NCBI GenBank assembly: GCA_007695045.1 | Contig: REEP01000026.1 | Coordinates: 1-33,101, forward strand | DNA: 33,101 bases | Direction: 5' to 3' | Source of the DNA: Rhodospirillales bacterium | GTDB lineage: Bacteria > Pseudomonadota > Alphaproteobacteria > Rhodospirillales > Defluviicoccaceae | Translations under genes and position numbers: made by a program | Shown here: piece after piece, positions 1 through 7,482 of the stretch | Position numbering within the stretch: the first letter of the stretch is position 1 | Layout: every line of letters begins with the position of its first letter | Notes under the pieces: generated by a model | Told to the model about the DNA's origin: nothing | Database searches by the model: none | What the model saw: only the letters and a program-made list of their open reading frames with translations

Positions 1-272
1 TGTTCTTCGGGCCGGTGCAGGCGGCCAGCCGATCGATGATGGCCCGCCTGGCGCCCAAGGACGTGGAGGCGGAGATGTTCGGCCTCTATGCTCTGTCCGG
101 CAAGATCATCGCGTTCGCGGGACCGGTGGCCCTGGCCGTCGTGACCGACATCTTCGAGAGCCAGCGCGCCGGCATGGCCACCATCGTGGTGTTCTTCGTG
201 GTCGGGATCATCATCATGTGGGGGGTGCAGGAACCGGAACGCGGCCGGACCACGGTCAAGCCGCCGCTCTAG
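1..272 (+). CDS. MFS transporter, UMF1-like, C-terminal fragment
   Basis: The reading frame is open from the window edge (first full codon at base 3) to a TAG at 270-272, so the 5' part of the gene lies outside. The visible 89 or so residues start with a stretch of the type FGPVQAASRSMMARLAPKD, followed by AEMFGLYALSGK and two hydrophobic segments (roughly IIAFAGPVALAVV and ATIVVFFVVGIIIMW). The QAxSRSxMARL...E.FGLYxLSGK pattern is typical of the UMF1 (Atg22-like) branch of the major facilitator superfamily, inner-membrane transporters of mostly unknown substrate. A GTG at 15 is internal and not a real start. The stop overlaps the stop of the convergent sugar kinase by 3 bases. The family call rests on a short C-terminal piece. 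Confidence 0.7.
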   Translation, partial: FFGPVQAASRSMMARLAPKDVEAEMFGLYALSGKIIAFAGPVALAVVTDIFESQRAGMATIVVFFVVGIIIMWGVQEPERGRTTVKPPL

Positions 273-1198
273 AGGCAGGCCGGGCCGAACAACTGCGCCT
301 TCCGGCGGAGGTCGTCGATGTGGTCGAGCCAGGCGCGGGTGCCGAAGTGGGCGCAGGATCGGGCGGCCACCCGGGCGGCGAAAGCGAGCGCCGCGGGGAA
401 GCTTTGTCCGGTGGCATGGGCGAAGCAGAACGCGCCGTGGAAGAAGTCTCCCGCGGCCAGGGTGTCGACGGCGGCGATCGGCGTTGCCGGCACCTCGAAC
501 CGGTGGCCGTCTTCGAAGGCACGGATGGCGTGCTCGCCGCGGGTGACCGCGACCCGGCGGCAGCCGAAGCGTTCGTGCAGGGCTGATATCACGTCCGTTG
601 CCGCCGGCAGGTCCGGCGGGCGGAACCGTTCGGACACCACGGCGATATCGGTAAGCGCCAGCAACCGCTCCAGCCCCTCCTTCCAGCTGCCGCCGTCCAG
701 CACCACCGGAGCGCCGCGCTCGCGTGCGCGGGAAGCCAGAGCCACGGCCGCGTCCAGAAAGAAGCCGTCGACCAGGCAGATGTCGGCACCGTCGACGGTA
801 TCGAGAAGGTGGGACGGCGGCGCGATGGGGATGACATCCGGGCGGCGGGTGATCACGGTGCGGTCGCCGTTGTCGCTGCTGGACAGGATCGAGACGATGG
901 GCGGGGCCACCGGCTGGCCCGCGTGCAGGTCGACCACGACGACACCCGAAGCCCGAAGGTCGGCGGCGATGACCTCGGCCAACGGGTGCTCGCCGTTGCC
1001 GGTGACCAGGGTCGCGTTTCCCCCCAGCCGGGCGAACACGGTGGCGGCGTTGGTGGCGGGGCCGCCCGGGGCCACCGCCCAGGCATCGGCATAGGTCTTG
1101 GCGTTGCGTTCCGGAAAGCCGGGCAGTGCGTACTGCAAGTCCACGGTGACGACGCCGGCGAACAGCCCGCGCGGCCCGGCCCAGGGTGGGGTCGTCAT
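269..1198 (-). CDS. PfkB/ribokinase-family carbohydrate kinase
   Basis: The 309-residue product has the ribokinase-fold hallmarks. There is an N-terminal AGVVTVDLQY strand with a GGPATNAATVFARLGG substrate-binding segment near residues 45-60. Near the C-terminus, VDTLAAGDFFHGAF is the PfkB signature 2; its Asp in AAGD is the expected catalytic base and GD the anion hole. Length is normal for the family. It probably phosphorylates a sugar or nucleoside-like substrate in the cytoplasm using ATP; the substrate cannot be inferred. The ATG at 1198 has only a weak upstream AGGG. The first Gly of the usual DTxGAGD is Ala, a tolerated variant. It converges on the UMF1 transporter and the two stops overlap. 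Whether the two share a pathway is unknown. Confidence 0.85.
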   Translation of the reverse strand: MTTPPWAGPRGLFAGVVTVDLQYALPGFPERNAKTYADAWAVAPGGPATNAATVFARLGGNATLVTGNGEHPLAEVIAADLRASGVVVVDLHAGQPVAPPIVSILSSSDNGDRTVITRRPDVIPIAPPSHLLDTVDGADICLVDGFFLDAAVALASRARERGAPVVLDGGSWKEGLERLLALTDIAVVSERFRPPDLPAATDVISALHERFGCRRVAVTRGEHAIRAFEDGHRFEVPATPIAAVDTLAAGDFFHGAFCFAHATGQSFPAALAFAARVAARSCAHFGTRAWLDHIDDLRRKAQLFGPACL

Positions 1199-1256
1199 GT
1201 TGGCGAACAGCCCTGACCGGTGGGCTTTGCCTTCGCGGTGCTTGTTGCGGGGCTTT

Positions 1257-1310
1257 GAGGCATGGGAGGCATGGGAGGCATGGGAGGCGTGAGCGCCATG
1301 GGAGGCATGA
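1257..1310. repeat. 9-bp tandem repeat, six units
   Basis: Six consecutive 9-bp units lie between the sugar kinase start and the higA stop. Units 1-3 are identical (GAGGCATGG), unit 4 is GAGGCGTGA, unit 5 GCGCCATGG and unit 6 GAGGCATGA. There are no spacers, so this is a minisatellite and not a CRISPR. A related array with unit GCGGGCATG lies at 28214-28244. Such arrays are prone to slippage. The array sits about 60 bases upstream of the kinase start and could affect its expression, but no regulatory role can be shown. Confidence 0.9.
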
Positions 1311-1314
1311 GAAG

Positions 1315-1638
1315 CTAGTCGTGGTGGCCGACCAGGGATCCGGTGAACCGCGCGACCATGATTTCTCCTTCCCGCTTACGGGTCTCGTTAATGGCGTAAG
1401 TGATCTGCATGCGCATCAGGGTCTCCATGGAGACGCCGAAGGCTTTTTCGATGCGCAGTGCCATTTCCGGAGAGAGCGAGGCGTGTTCATTGAGCAGGGC
1501 GGAAAGCGCCGGGCGCGTGACACCCAGGACATGAGCGGCATCGGTGACCGAGAGGCCCAGTGGCTCAATGATCTCGGACTTGATGAAGCTGCCGGGATGG
1601 GCGGGGTTCTTCATACGAATGCCACGTCCTGGCGCCAT
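1315..1638 (-). CDS. higA: HigA-family antitoxin (HTH-XRE)
   Basis: The 107-residue protein matches HigA antitoxins: MKNPAHPGSFIKSEIIEPLGLSVTDAAHVLGV near the N-terminus, then the HTH recognition segment TRPALSALLNEHASLSPEMALRIEKAFG, then a C-terminal tail ending in ETRKREGEI and a short extension. It should bind and neutralise HigB and repress the shared promoter. The gene follows higB with a 9-base gap. The ATG at 1638 is preceded by a strong AGGAGGG that overlaps the higB stop, so it is preferred although it adds eight residues (MAPGRGIR) to the usual MKNP start at 1614, which lacks a comparable ribosome site. The toxin-first order is typical of hig loci. Confidence 0.9.
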   Translation of the reverse strand: MAPGRGIRMKNPAHPGSFIKSEIIEPLGLSVTDAAHVLGVTRPALSALLNEHASLSPEMALRIEKAFGVSMETLMRMQITYAINETRKREGEIMVARFTGSLVGHHD

Positions 1639-1647
1639 TGCTCCCTC

Positions 1648-1938
1648 CTAATGGTCGTCTTCATAGTCGAGATCACAGATCTCGCGCCGGGCCTGATCGA
1701 TGCGGAAGGTGAGCCGCCAGTTCCGTGTGACCAGGAGGCTCCATGTCCCCTTTCGGTCACCGGTAAGTTGATGCACTTTCCAGCTCGGAACGGTGTGCAG
1801 TTCATCCTCGCACTCCATGTCTTGCAGGAAAGAAAGCATGCGCTGCAACTTGGGAAGTACGGCAGGTTGAAGCCCTGCAGCAACGTCATCTTCGATAAAG
1901 CGGCGCAATCCCTTATGGACGACGTTCCTGATACGCAC
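1648..1938 (-). CDS. higB: HigB-family toxin (RelE superfamily mRNA interferase)
   Basis: The 96-residue product fits HigB: IRNVVHKGLRRFIEDD at the start, a helical middle region (QPAVLPKLQRMLSFLQDM), then VPSWKVHQLTGDRKGTWSLLVTRNWRLTFRID and the acidic tail DLDYEDDH. Members are ribosome-dependent mRNA endonucleases of the RelE fold. The WSLxVxxNWRLTFR strand carries basic residues expected to contact RNA. Translation must start at GTG 1938 to give the normal N-terminus. No Shine-Dalgarno sequence precedes it, and the predicted -10 lies only a few bases upstream, so the message may be leaderless. It forms a two-gene operon with higA. The toxin looks intact. Confidence 0.88.
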   Translation of the reverse strand: MRIRNVVHKGLRRFIEDDVAAGLQPAVLPKLQRMLSFLQDMECEDELHTVPSWKVHQLTGDRKGTWSLLVTRNWRLTFRIDQARREICDLDYEDDH

Positions 1939-1942
1939 TGCA

Positions 1943-1984
1943 GTTTATCGCGTGCGTTCGTAAAGTGTCAAGGCACACTTTACG
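1943..1984 (-). promoter_or_regulatory. higBA promoter with palindromic operator
   Basis: A perfect inverted repeat with 10-bp arms, CGTAAAGTGT (1959-1968) and ACACTTTACG (1975-1984), is separated by 6 bases. Reading the minus strand, a consensus TTGACA -35 (1966-1971) lies inside the palindrome. A GATAAA -10 (1944-1949) follows after a 16-base spacer, or ATAAAC after 17. The predicted transcript start falls at or beside the higB GTG at 1938. The overlap of -35 and palindrome is what is expected of an operator bound by the HigA dimer (autorepression). The palindrome and -35 are seen directly; binding by HigA is inference. Confidence 0.75.
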
Positions 1985-2040
1985 GCCCTCAGCTCGCCCA
2001 TGCGGACGAGCCCGTGCACAGAGTGCCTCCAAAAGCGCGG

Positions 2041-2069
2041 AAAAATTACCCGTTCAACATGGCCGAACG
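2041..2069 (-). terminator. possible weak terminator of the suf-exoD operon
   Basis: On the minus strand just after the exoD stop, a 5-bp stem (arms 2065-2069 and 2051-2055, loop of 9) is followed by GGTAATTTTT. The T-run is good but the stem is short, so this may be only a weak or Rho-assisted stop. Confidence 0.3.
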
Positions 2070-2091
2070 CGAGGAGCACGGACTCTGAAGG

Positions 2092-2811
2092 CTACCCCGC
2101 CAGCAGCCAGCGGAGGCTGACGATGGCGCCGACCCAGAAAAAAACGGCCACGATCATCGACAGGACGCCGAGGAGGACGCCGCCGGCCACCATCAGACCG
2201 TCACGCTCAATCAGGCCCAGCGCGATCACCGCGATCGACAGCGCCGGCCCCGAGTTGGTCATCGGGAACGGCACGCAGATGGCCAACGCCAGCACCAGGA
2301 TCCAAAGGGCCACCAGGCGGACCACGGGTCCGTCGGTCGGGTGGCCCAGGCGCGGGCGGCAGACCTGCTCGATACGGCGAAGCCAGGGTTCCGCCCGATC
2401 CACCAGCCGGCGGAACTTGTCGGCGGCGAGGCCGCGCTGCTCGACGATCTGCGGCAGCCAGGGGACCGTCTTGCCGACGATCATCTGAAGCGCCACTGCG
2501 ACCAGAACGATGCCGAAGATCGACGCGACTCCGGGCGGCAGCACCGGGATCCAGGCGGGCAGCGCCAGCACCAGCAGCACCAGACCGTAGGACCGCCCGC
2601 CCAGCCAGTCCGCCACATCCCGCACGGTCACATCGCCCTGCGTGCGATGCCTGGCGAGGGCAACCAGAAGTTGCGAGGTCCGCGGCCGCGGCGCGCCCGG
2701 TTGTTGCGGCCCGGCCGAGTCTTGCGGTTCAGCGGCGGCGTTGGCGGGGGCGGAACCTGCCGAAGCGGGCGCGCATGGCGCGGCCAGTTCAGACGTGGAA
2801 GGACTCGCCAC
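2092..2811 (-). CDS. exoD: ExoD-family exopolysaccharide synthesis membrane protein
   Basis: The 239-residue protein has a low-complexity Ala/Pro-rich N-terminus of about 45 residues, then the ExoD domain. The signature region is YGLVLLVLALPAWIPVLPP followed by a second hydrophobic segment (FGIVLVAVALQMIVG) and PWLP. Two or three more membrane segments follow (LVALWILVLALAICVPFP, ALSIAVIALGLIERDGLMVAGG, LGVLSMIVAVFFWVGAIVSL). ExoD proteins are inner-membrane proteins linked to exopolysaccharide production; their biochemical role is not known. The listed start is a GTG at 2811 that overlaps the end of sufA by 23 bases; a later start within the Ala/Pro-rich region is possible. It is the last gene of the suf run and probably co-transcribed by read-through, without an obvious functional link. 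Confidence 0.82.
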   Translation of the reverse strand: MASPSTSELAAPCAPASAGSAPANAAAEPQDSAGPQQPGAPRPRTSQLLVALARHRTQGDVTVRDVADWLGGRSYGLVLLVLALPAWIPVLPPGVASIFGIVLVAVALQMIVGKTVPWLPQIVEQRGLAADKFRRLVDRAEPWLRRIEQVCRPRLGHPTDGPVVRLVALWILVLALAICVPFPMTNSGPALSIAVIALGLIERDGLMVAGGVLLGVLSMIVAVFFWVGAIVSLRWLLAG

Positions 2812-3112
2812 AGCCGCAGCGCCCTTTCTCGTTTGGGTTGCGGAAGACGAAGCCGGATTGCAGCTTATCTTCCTGGTAGTCCATCTCCGAGCCTACCAGA
2901 AACATGATCGCAGTGGGATCAATGAAGATGCTGATCCCCTTGTCCTGGATCTCCTCCTCGAACGGCTTGCGCGATTCCGCATACTCGATGATGTAGCTCA
3001 TGCCGGAACAGCCCTTGGTGTTGACCCCGACCCGAAGCCCCAGCACCGGTTTGTCGGACCGACCCATCAATGCCTTGACGCGCGTTGCCGCCGCATCGGT
3101 GATGGTGATCAT
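2789..3112 (-). CDS. sufA: A-type Fe-S carrier, SufA/IscA/ErpA family
   Basis: The 107-residue protein has the A-type carrier fold and the three conserved cysteines: Cys35 in NTKGCSGMSY, and Cys99 and Cys101 in the C-terminal GRCGCGESF. These ligands hold a [2Fe-2S] or [4Fe-4S] cluster that is received from the SufBCD scaffold and passed to apoproteins. The MITITDAAATRVKALM start is typical. The ATG at 3112 has an AAGGG about 8 bases upstream. Placement as the last Suf gene of the operon supports the name sufA; sequence alone does not separate SufA from ErpA or IscA. Confidence 0.93.
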   Translation of the reverse strand: MITITDAAATRVKALMGRSDKPVLGLRVGVNTKGCSGMSYIIEYAESRKPFEEEIQDKGISIFIDPTAIMFLVGSEMDYQEDKLQSGFVFRNPNEKGRCGCGESFHV

Positions 3113-3166
3113 GGCATCACCCTTTCAACGTTTCGTTCAGTCGCAAATCCGTTGCAACAAGATAGC

Positions 3167-3571
3167 CTAAAACAGGTCCAGCGCCAGCCGGGCATCCTCT
3201 GACATGCGCTCGCGCGACCATGGCGGGTCCCAGACCAGATGCACGGTCACGGTCCCCACACCGTCGACGGCGGCAACGGTATCCGCCACCTGGCCCGGCA
3301 TCTCTCCCGCCACCGGGCAGGCCGGGGCGGTCAGGGTCATGTCGATGTCGACATTGCCGCGGCGATCGATGTCGAGGCGGTAGATCAGGCCGAGATCATA
3401 GAGATTGAGCGGAATTTCCGGGTCGTACACGGTTTTCACGGCCTCGATCACGACCGCCTCGTCGGCAACCGGCATTCCTTCCGGCAGGTCCTCGCCCGCC
3501 GTCGCCACGAACCCGTCATCACCACCGCGCCGGGGCAGAAAGTCCGCAAGGGTCGGATCAGGAGCGGTCAT
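3167..3571 (-). CDS. sufT: SufT / MIP18-family (DUF59) Fe-S assembly protein
   Basis: The core EAVKTVYDPEIPLNLYDLGLIY, then TLTAPACPVAG and VWDPPWSRERMSEDARLALDLF, identifies the MIP18/PaaD-like (DUF59) family in the form found inside suf operons, called SufT. It takes part in Fe-S cluster maturation or transfer. The single conserved Cys is in APACPV. The protein is 134 residues from the ATG at 3571; a GTG at 3580 would add three residues. Its 5' end overlaps the 3' end of sufE by about 14 bases, which suggests translational coupling. The family's exact biochemical step is unsettled. Confidence 0.9.
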   Translation of the reverse strand: MTAPDPTLADFLPRRGGDDGFVATAGEDLPEGMPVADEAVVIEAVKTVYDPEIPLNLYDLGLIYRLDIDRRGNVDIDMTLTAPACPVAGEMPGQVADTVAAVDGVGTVTVHLVWDPPWSRERMSEDARLALDLF

Positions 3572-4013
3572 CGTGGTCACCCGTACCGGCCATGGCGCCG
3601 TTGCCGCGGCCGAGCTTCTGCAGGTGTTTCAGCATCGCCATCATGCCCACCTGACGCTGGGTGGTCAGGGCACCAAGGTTCAGGCGGCGCACGTGATCGA
3701 CGGTGATGGTCTGCAGTTCCGCGCCAGTGAGACCGCTGAACGCGTCCGTCATCATGCCCACCAGGCCATTGACGATGATGGCGTCGCTGTGGCCGCGGAA
3801 GTGATGGCAGCCGGAATCGTCCACGTCATCGACGATCCAGACCTTGGACATGCAGCCGTGCATCAGGTGCTCATCCGTCTTCCAGGCCTCGGGGAACGGA
3901 TTTTCCCGCTCGTACTGGCGACCGAGATCGATGATGTACTCGAACCGCATTTCCTCGTCGTCAATCATCTCGAGGGCTTCGGCGAATTCCTCGAAACGCG
4001 ATAGATCCGTCAT
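3558..4013 (-). CDS. sufE: Cysteine desulfuration protein SufE
   Basis: The 151-residue protein matches SufE: an N-terminal helical region (FEEFAEALEMIDDEEMRFEYIIDLGRQ), then MHGCMSKVW with the sulfur-accepting Cys54, then AIIVNGLVGMMTDAFSGLT and the VRRLNLGALTTQRQVGMMAMLKHLQKL helix near the C-terminus. SufE takes persulfide sulfur from SufS and delivers it to SufB. The ATG at 4013 is preferred; a TTG at 4028 would add five residues. It lies directly after sufS, as expected for partner proteins. Confidence 0.95.
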   Translation of the reverse strand: MTDLSRFEEFAEALEMIDDEEMRFEYIIDLGRQYERENPFPEAWKTDEHLMHGCMSKVWIVDDVDDSGCHHFRGHSDAIIVNGLVGMMTDAFSGLTGAELQTITVDHVRRLNLGALTTQRQVGMMAMLKHLQKLGRGNGAMAGTGDHDDRS

Positions 4014-4042
4014 CCTGCCTGCCACCAAATCCTGTCAGCCGG

Positions 4043-5320
4043 TTATCCGCCGAGCATCCGCTTGGCCTTGTGGATGCCCTCGACCAGAGCCTCCACATCG
4101 GTGCCATCGTTGTAAAGCGCGAACGAGGCACGCACCGTCCCGTCCACGCCCAGGCGGCCCATCAGCGGCTCGGCGCAGTGCTGCCCCACCCGCACCGCGA
4201 TCCCGGCGCGGTCCAGCACGGCGGCCACGTCGTAGGGATGCAGGCTGCCCACCAGGAATGAGATGATCGCGGCCTTTCCCGGCGCCCGGCCGAAAATGCG
4301 CACGTCGCCCATCCCGGCCAGGGCCTCGGTGGCTTGCGCCAGCAGCGCCTGCTCATGGGCCCGGATGGCCTCCATACCGAGGGCGGAGACGTAGCGCACC
4401 GCGGCCGCGAGGCCGATCGCCTGGACAATGGGCGGCGTGCCGGCCTCGAACCGGTGCGGCGGCGCCTTGAAGGTGGTCTCGGCGAAGCTGACGTGGTCGA
4501 TCATCTCTCCCCCGCCCTGGTAGGGCGGCATGCGTTCGAGCCAAGCCCGCTTGCCGTACAGCACGCCGATTCCGCTGGGCCCGTACAGCTTGTGCCCGGT
4601 GAAGGCGTAGAAATCCACGTCCAGATCGCGCACGTCCACGCCGGCGTGGACGATGCCCTGGGAGCCGTCGACCACGACCGGGACACCGTGACCGTGGGCG
4701 AGAGCGACGATCTCCTTCAGCGGGGTCACCGTGCCCAGCACGTTGGAGCAATGGGTGATCGCGACCAGACGGGTGCGGGGCCCGATCAGATCCGCCAACG
4801 CCTCCAGCCGCAACACGCCGTCATCATCGATGGGCACCACCCGCAGCACCACCCCGATTTCGTCCCGCAGCAGCTGCCACGGCACGATGTTGGCATGGTG
4901 TTCCATTTCGGTCAGCACGATCTCGTCGCCTCGGGTGAGGAAAGTGCGACCGTAGCTCGCCGCCACCAGATTGAGCGCCTCGGTGGCGTTGCGGGTGAAC
5001 ACGATTTCGTCCGCGCTCTCGGCATTGACGAACCGGGCCACCGTCTCCCTCGCGTCCTCGAACGCGTCCGTGGCGAGTTGGCTCAGCCGATGGGCACCCC
5101 GATGCACGTTGGAATAGCTGGTTTCATATGCTCGGCTGACGGCCTCGATGACGGTACGCGGCTTCTGCGCGCTCGCGGCACTGTCGAGATACACCAGCGG
5201 GCGGCCGTAGACGGTTTCCTTCAGGATGGGGAACTCCGCGCGGACCTTCGCCACGTCCAGCGGGGCAGACGTCTGGGCCGGCGTCTGGATCACATCGGCG
5301 GCGACATCGAGCATGGTCAT
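4043..5320 (-). CDS. sufS: Cysteine desulfurase SufS
   Basis: The 425-residue class-V PLP enzyme removes sulfur from L-cysteine, giving alanine and an enzyme persulfide that passes to SufE. The visible signatures are YLDSAASAQKP near residue 45, RNATEALNLVA at 110-120, TEMEHHANIVPWQ near 138, the PLP lysine Lys244 in FTGHKLYGPSGIGVLYG, and the catalytic Cys382 in VRVGQHCAEPLM. The ATG at 5320 overlaps the sufD stop by 4 bases (ATGA) and gives a normal-sized protein. The frame stays open for about 250 codons upstream, but that part is sufD read in another frame. Group II (SufS) type is supported by the neighbours and the RVGQHCAEP motif. Confidence 0.96.
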   Translation of the reverse strand: MTMLDVAADVIQTPAQTSAPLDVAKVRAEFPILKETVYGRPLVYLDSAASAQKPRTVIEAVSRAYETSYSNVHRGAHRLSQLATDAFEDARETVARFVNAESADEIVFTRNATEALNLVAASYGRTFLTRGDEIVLTEMEHHANIVPWQLLRDEIGVVLRVVPIDDDGVLRLEALADLIGPRTRLVAITHCSNVLGTVTPLKEIVALAHGHGVPVVVDGSQGIVHAGVDVRDLDVDFYAFTGHKLYGPSGIGVLYGKRAWLERMPPYQGGGEMIDHVSFAETTFKAPPHRFEAGTPPIVQAIGLAAAVRYVSALGMEAIRAHEQALLAQATEALAGMGDVRIFGRAPGKAAIISFLVGSLHPYDVAAVLDRAGIAVRVGQHCAEPLMGRLGVDGTVRASFALYNDGTDVEALVEGIHKAKRMLGG

Positions 5321-6678
5321 TCGTGTTCCTCCCGTCGGTCGCGCATCCATTCCTCCACCCGCTCCGTGAGGCGGGTACGCAACGCCGGCAGACTGATCTG
5401 GTCCAAGGCATCGGCCAGGAAAGCTTCGATCAGAAGACGCCGCGCGGTTCTCTCGTCGATGCCACGGGCGCGCAGGAAAAACAGGGCATTGTCGTCGAGC
5501 TGACCGGCCGTGGCGCCGTGGCTGCATTTGACGTCGTCGGCATAGATTTCCAGCTCCGGCTTGGCATCGATTTCCGCTCCGTCGGACAACAGCAGCGTTC
5601 GGCATGACTGCTGCCCGTCGGTCTTGTCGGCCCCCGGATGGACCACGAGCCGGCCCTGGAACACGCCGCGCGCGTTGCCGTCGATCACCCCCTTGAACAC
5701 CTCCCGGCACGCGGTGTGGGGCACATGGTGATCGATCACGGAGGTGGTATCGCAATGCTGACGGCCGCGCATCATGAAGACGCCACCGAAGCCAACGTGC
5801 GCACCGGTGCCGGCCAAGCCGATGTCGGCGTCCAGTCGCGACAGCCGGGCGCCGGTGGAAAACGAAAACGTCTCGTAATCCCCGTCGCGACCCACCTCGG
5901 CCCGCAATGTGGTCACATGGAACGCCGCCGCGCCCTCGTCCTGAAGCCGATAGTGACGCAGCCTGGCGGCGTTGCCCACCCACACGTCGGCCACCGCGTT
6001 GTTGAAATAGACCGCGTCGCCGCCACCGGCCCAGTTCTCCAGGACGGTGGCCTCGGCGCCGTCCTCGATCCACACGATGATGCGCGGATGATGCGCCAGC
6101 GGTGCGCCGTCCGATCCCCGCGCCTGGCCGCTCAGGCGATCAATCTCGATGGGCTTGGCGATCCTGACACCGCGCGGGACCCGCAGCATGAAGCCGCCGT
6201 CCATGAAGGCGGTGTTGAGGGCGAGCAGGGACCGGCCGGTGATGCCGTTGCGATGCCCCAGACAATGTTCCAGCAGGGCTTCGTGCCGGCTTAGGCCCGC
6301 GGTCAGATCGGCGAACACAACGCCCGCCGGCAAATCCCGGCTGTGCGAGAGGTCCGGGCGGACCCGCCCGTCCACGAACACCAGTCGCGCCGCCACGTCG
6401 TCGTCGGCCAGCACGGTCGGGACCGGACAGGCGGTCGCCGGCTCCGGCATCGTGACCGCCGGCATCAGCGGCACCGACCCGAGCGCCTTCAAATCGGTAT
6501 ACTTCCACGCTTCGTTGCGACGGGTGGGCAGGCCGCTTGCCGCGAACGCGGCCAGCGCTTCGGCGCGGCGCTCGCACAGCCACGGCCGATCCGCGCCCGG
6601 AAGCCGCGCCTGCGCATCCTCGTGGCTGCGCAACCACGACGGCACCCCGGTTGCCGTTGCGCCGATCATGCTGTTCAT
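5317..6678 (-). CDS. sufD: Fe-S scaffold subunit SufD
   Basis: The 453-residue protein belongs to the SufB/SufD beta-helix family. It has RRNEAWKYTDLKAL near the N-terminus (the family's NExWKYT feature), a repetitive central beta region, and the C-terminal core DLDADIGLAGTGAHVGFGGVF, HVPHTACREVFKGVIDGNARGVFQG, and KPELEIYADDVKCSHGATAGQLDDNALFFLRARGI. SufD pairs with SufB on a SufC dimer, the SufBC2D scaffold where clusters are built. The ATG at 6678 follows a G-rich GGGGCGAGGCGAGG and lies 16 bases after sufC. The frame runs 42 codons further upstream, but only into sufC. Confidence 0.95.
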   Translation of the reverse strand: MNSMIGATATGVPSWLRSHEDAQARLPGADRPWLCERRAEALAAFAASGLPTRRNEAWKYTDLKALGSVPLMPAVTMPEPATACPVPTVLADDDVAARLVFVDGRVRPDLSHSRDLPAGVVFADLTAGLSRHEALLEHCLGHRNGITGRSLLALNTAFMDGGFMLRVPRGVRIAKPIEIDRLSGQARGSDGAPLAHHPRIIVWIEDGAEATVLENWAGGGDAVYFNNAVADVWVGNAARLRHYRLQDEGAAAFHVTTLRAEVGRDGDYETFSFSTGARLSRLDADIGLAGTGAHVGFGGVFMMRGRQHCDTTSVIDHHVPHTACREVFKGVIDGNARGVFQGRLVVHPGADKTDGQQSCRTLLLSDGAEIDAKPELEIYADDVKCSHGATAGQLDDNALFFLRARGIDERTARRLLIEAFLADALDQISLPALRTRLTERVEEWMRDRREEHE

Positions 6679-6694
6679 GCCTCGCCTCGCCCCA

Positions 6695-7444
6695 TCAGGC
6701 CGCTTCGCCGACGTAGGTGCCGTAGCCCTTCTCTTCCACTTCCAGGGCCAGTTCGGCCCCGCCGGACCGGATGATGCGCCCGCCCATGAGCACGTGAACC
6801 ACATCGGGCACGATGTAGTGCAGCAGCCGCTGATAGTGCGTGATCACCAGCATCGATCGATCCGGCGACCGCAACGCATTGACCCCATCGGCAACGGTGC
6901 GCAGGGCATCGACGTCAAGCCCGCTGTCGGTCTCGTCCAGCACGGCCAACGCCGGTTCCAGCAGCGCCATCTGGAGGACCTCATTGCGCTTCTTTTCGCC
7001 GCCGGAGAAGCCGACGTTGATGGCACGTTTCAGCATGTCATCGGCCACGCCCAGCTTGCGAGCGCGCTCGCGCAACACCTTGAGGAACTTGATGGCGTCC
7101 AGCTCGGGTTCGCCCCGGTATCGGCGGACGGCGTTGAGCGATTCCCGCAGGAACGTGGTATTGGCCACGCCCGGGATTTCCACCGGGTACTGGAAAGCCA
7201 GGAACACGCCCTCCCCGGCTCGCTCCTCGGGGTCCAGTTCGAGCAGATCCCGGCCGCGGAAGCGGACCGTTCCCTCGGTGACCTCGTACCCATCGCGGCC
7301 GGCAAGCACATAGGACAGCGTGCTCTTGCCGGACCCGTTGGGCCCCATCACGGCATGCACCTCGCCCGGCCCGATGCTGAGGTCGAGACCTTTCAGGATT
7401 TCGGCATCCTGGACACGCGCATGCAGATTGCGAATTTCAAGCAT
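6695..7444 (-). CDS. sufC: Fe-S assembly ATPase SufC
   Basis: The 249-residue ABC-type ATPase has Walker A GPNGSGKST near residue 35, a Q-loop in FLAFQYPVEIPGV, the signature FSGGEKKRNE, Walker B LAVLDETDSGLD, and the switch His in LVITHYQRLL. The FQYPVEIPGV and ETDSGLD sequences are characteristic of SufC. It drives conformational changes of SufB-SufD during cluster assembly in the cytoplasm; it is not a transporter. It lies between sufB (38-base gap) and sufD (16-base gap) in the operon. Confidence 0.97.
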   Translation of the reverse strand: MLEIRNLHARVQDAEILKGLDLSIGPGEVHAVMGPNGSGKSTLSYVLAGRDGYEVTEGTVRFRGRDLLELDPEERAGEGVFLAFQYPVEIPGVANTTFLRESLNAVRRYRGEPELDAIKFLKVLRERARKLGVADDMLKRAINVGFSGGEKKRNEVLQMALLEPALAVLDETDSGLDVDALRTVADGVNALRSPDRSMLVITHYQRLLHYIVPDVVHVLMGGRIIRSGGAELALEVEEKGYGTYVGEAA

Positions 7445-7482
7445 GGTTGCTGCGTCCCTTGTCGCGTTATCAAATCGCTTGG

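Noticed and set aside
1257-1310. CRISPR array
   Set aside because: The units are 9 bp and contiguous, with no spacers and no cas genes in the window.
1186-2088. A 300-residue plus-strand frame over the tandem repeat and higBA
   Set aside because: It is antisense to higBA, and its repetitive Arg-His-Gly start comes from the 9-bp array.
4043-6073. A single 676-residue minus-strand reading frame
   Set aside because: Only the last 425 residues are sufS. The upstream part is sufD read out of frame and is repetitive, Arg/Gly-rich and without domains.
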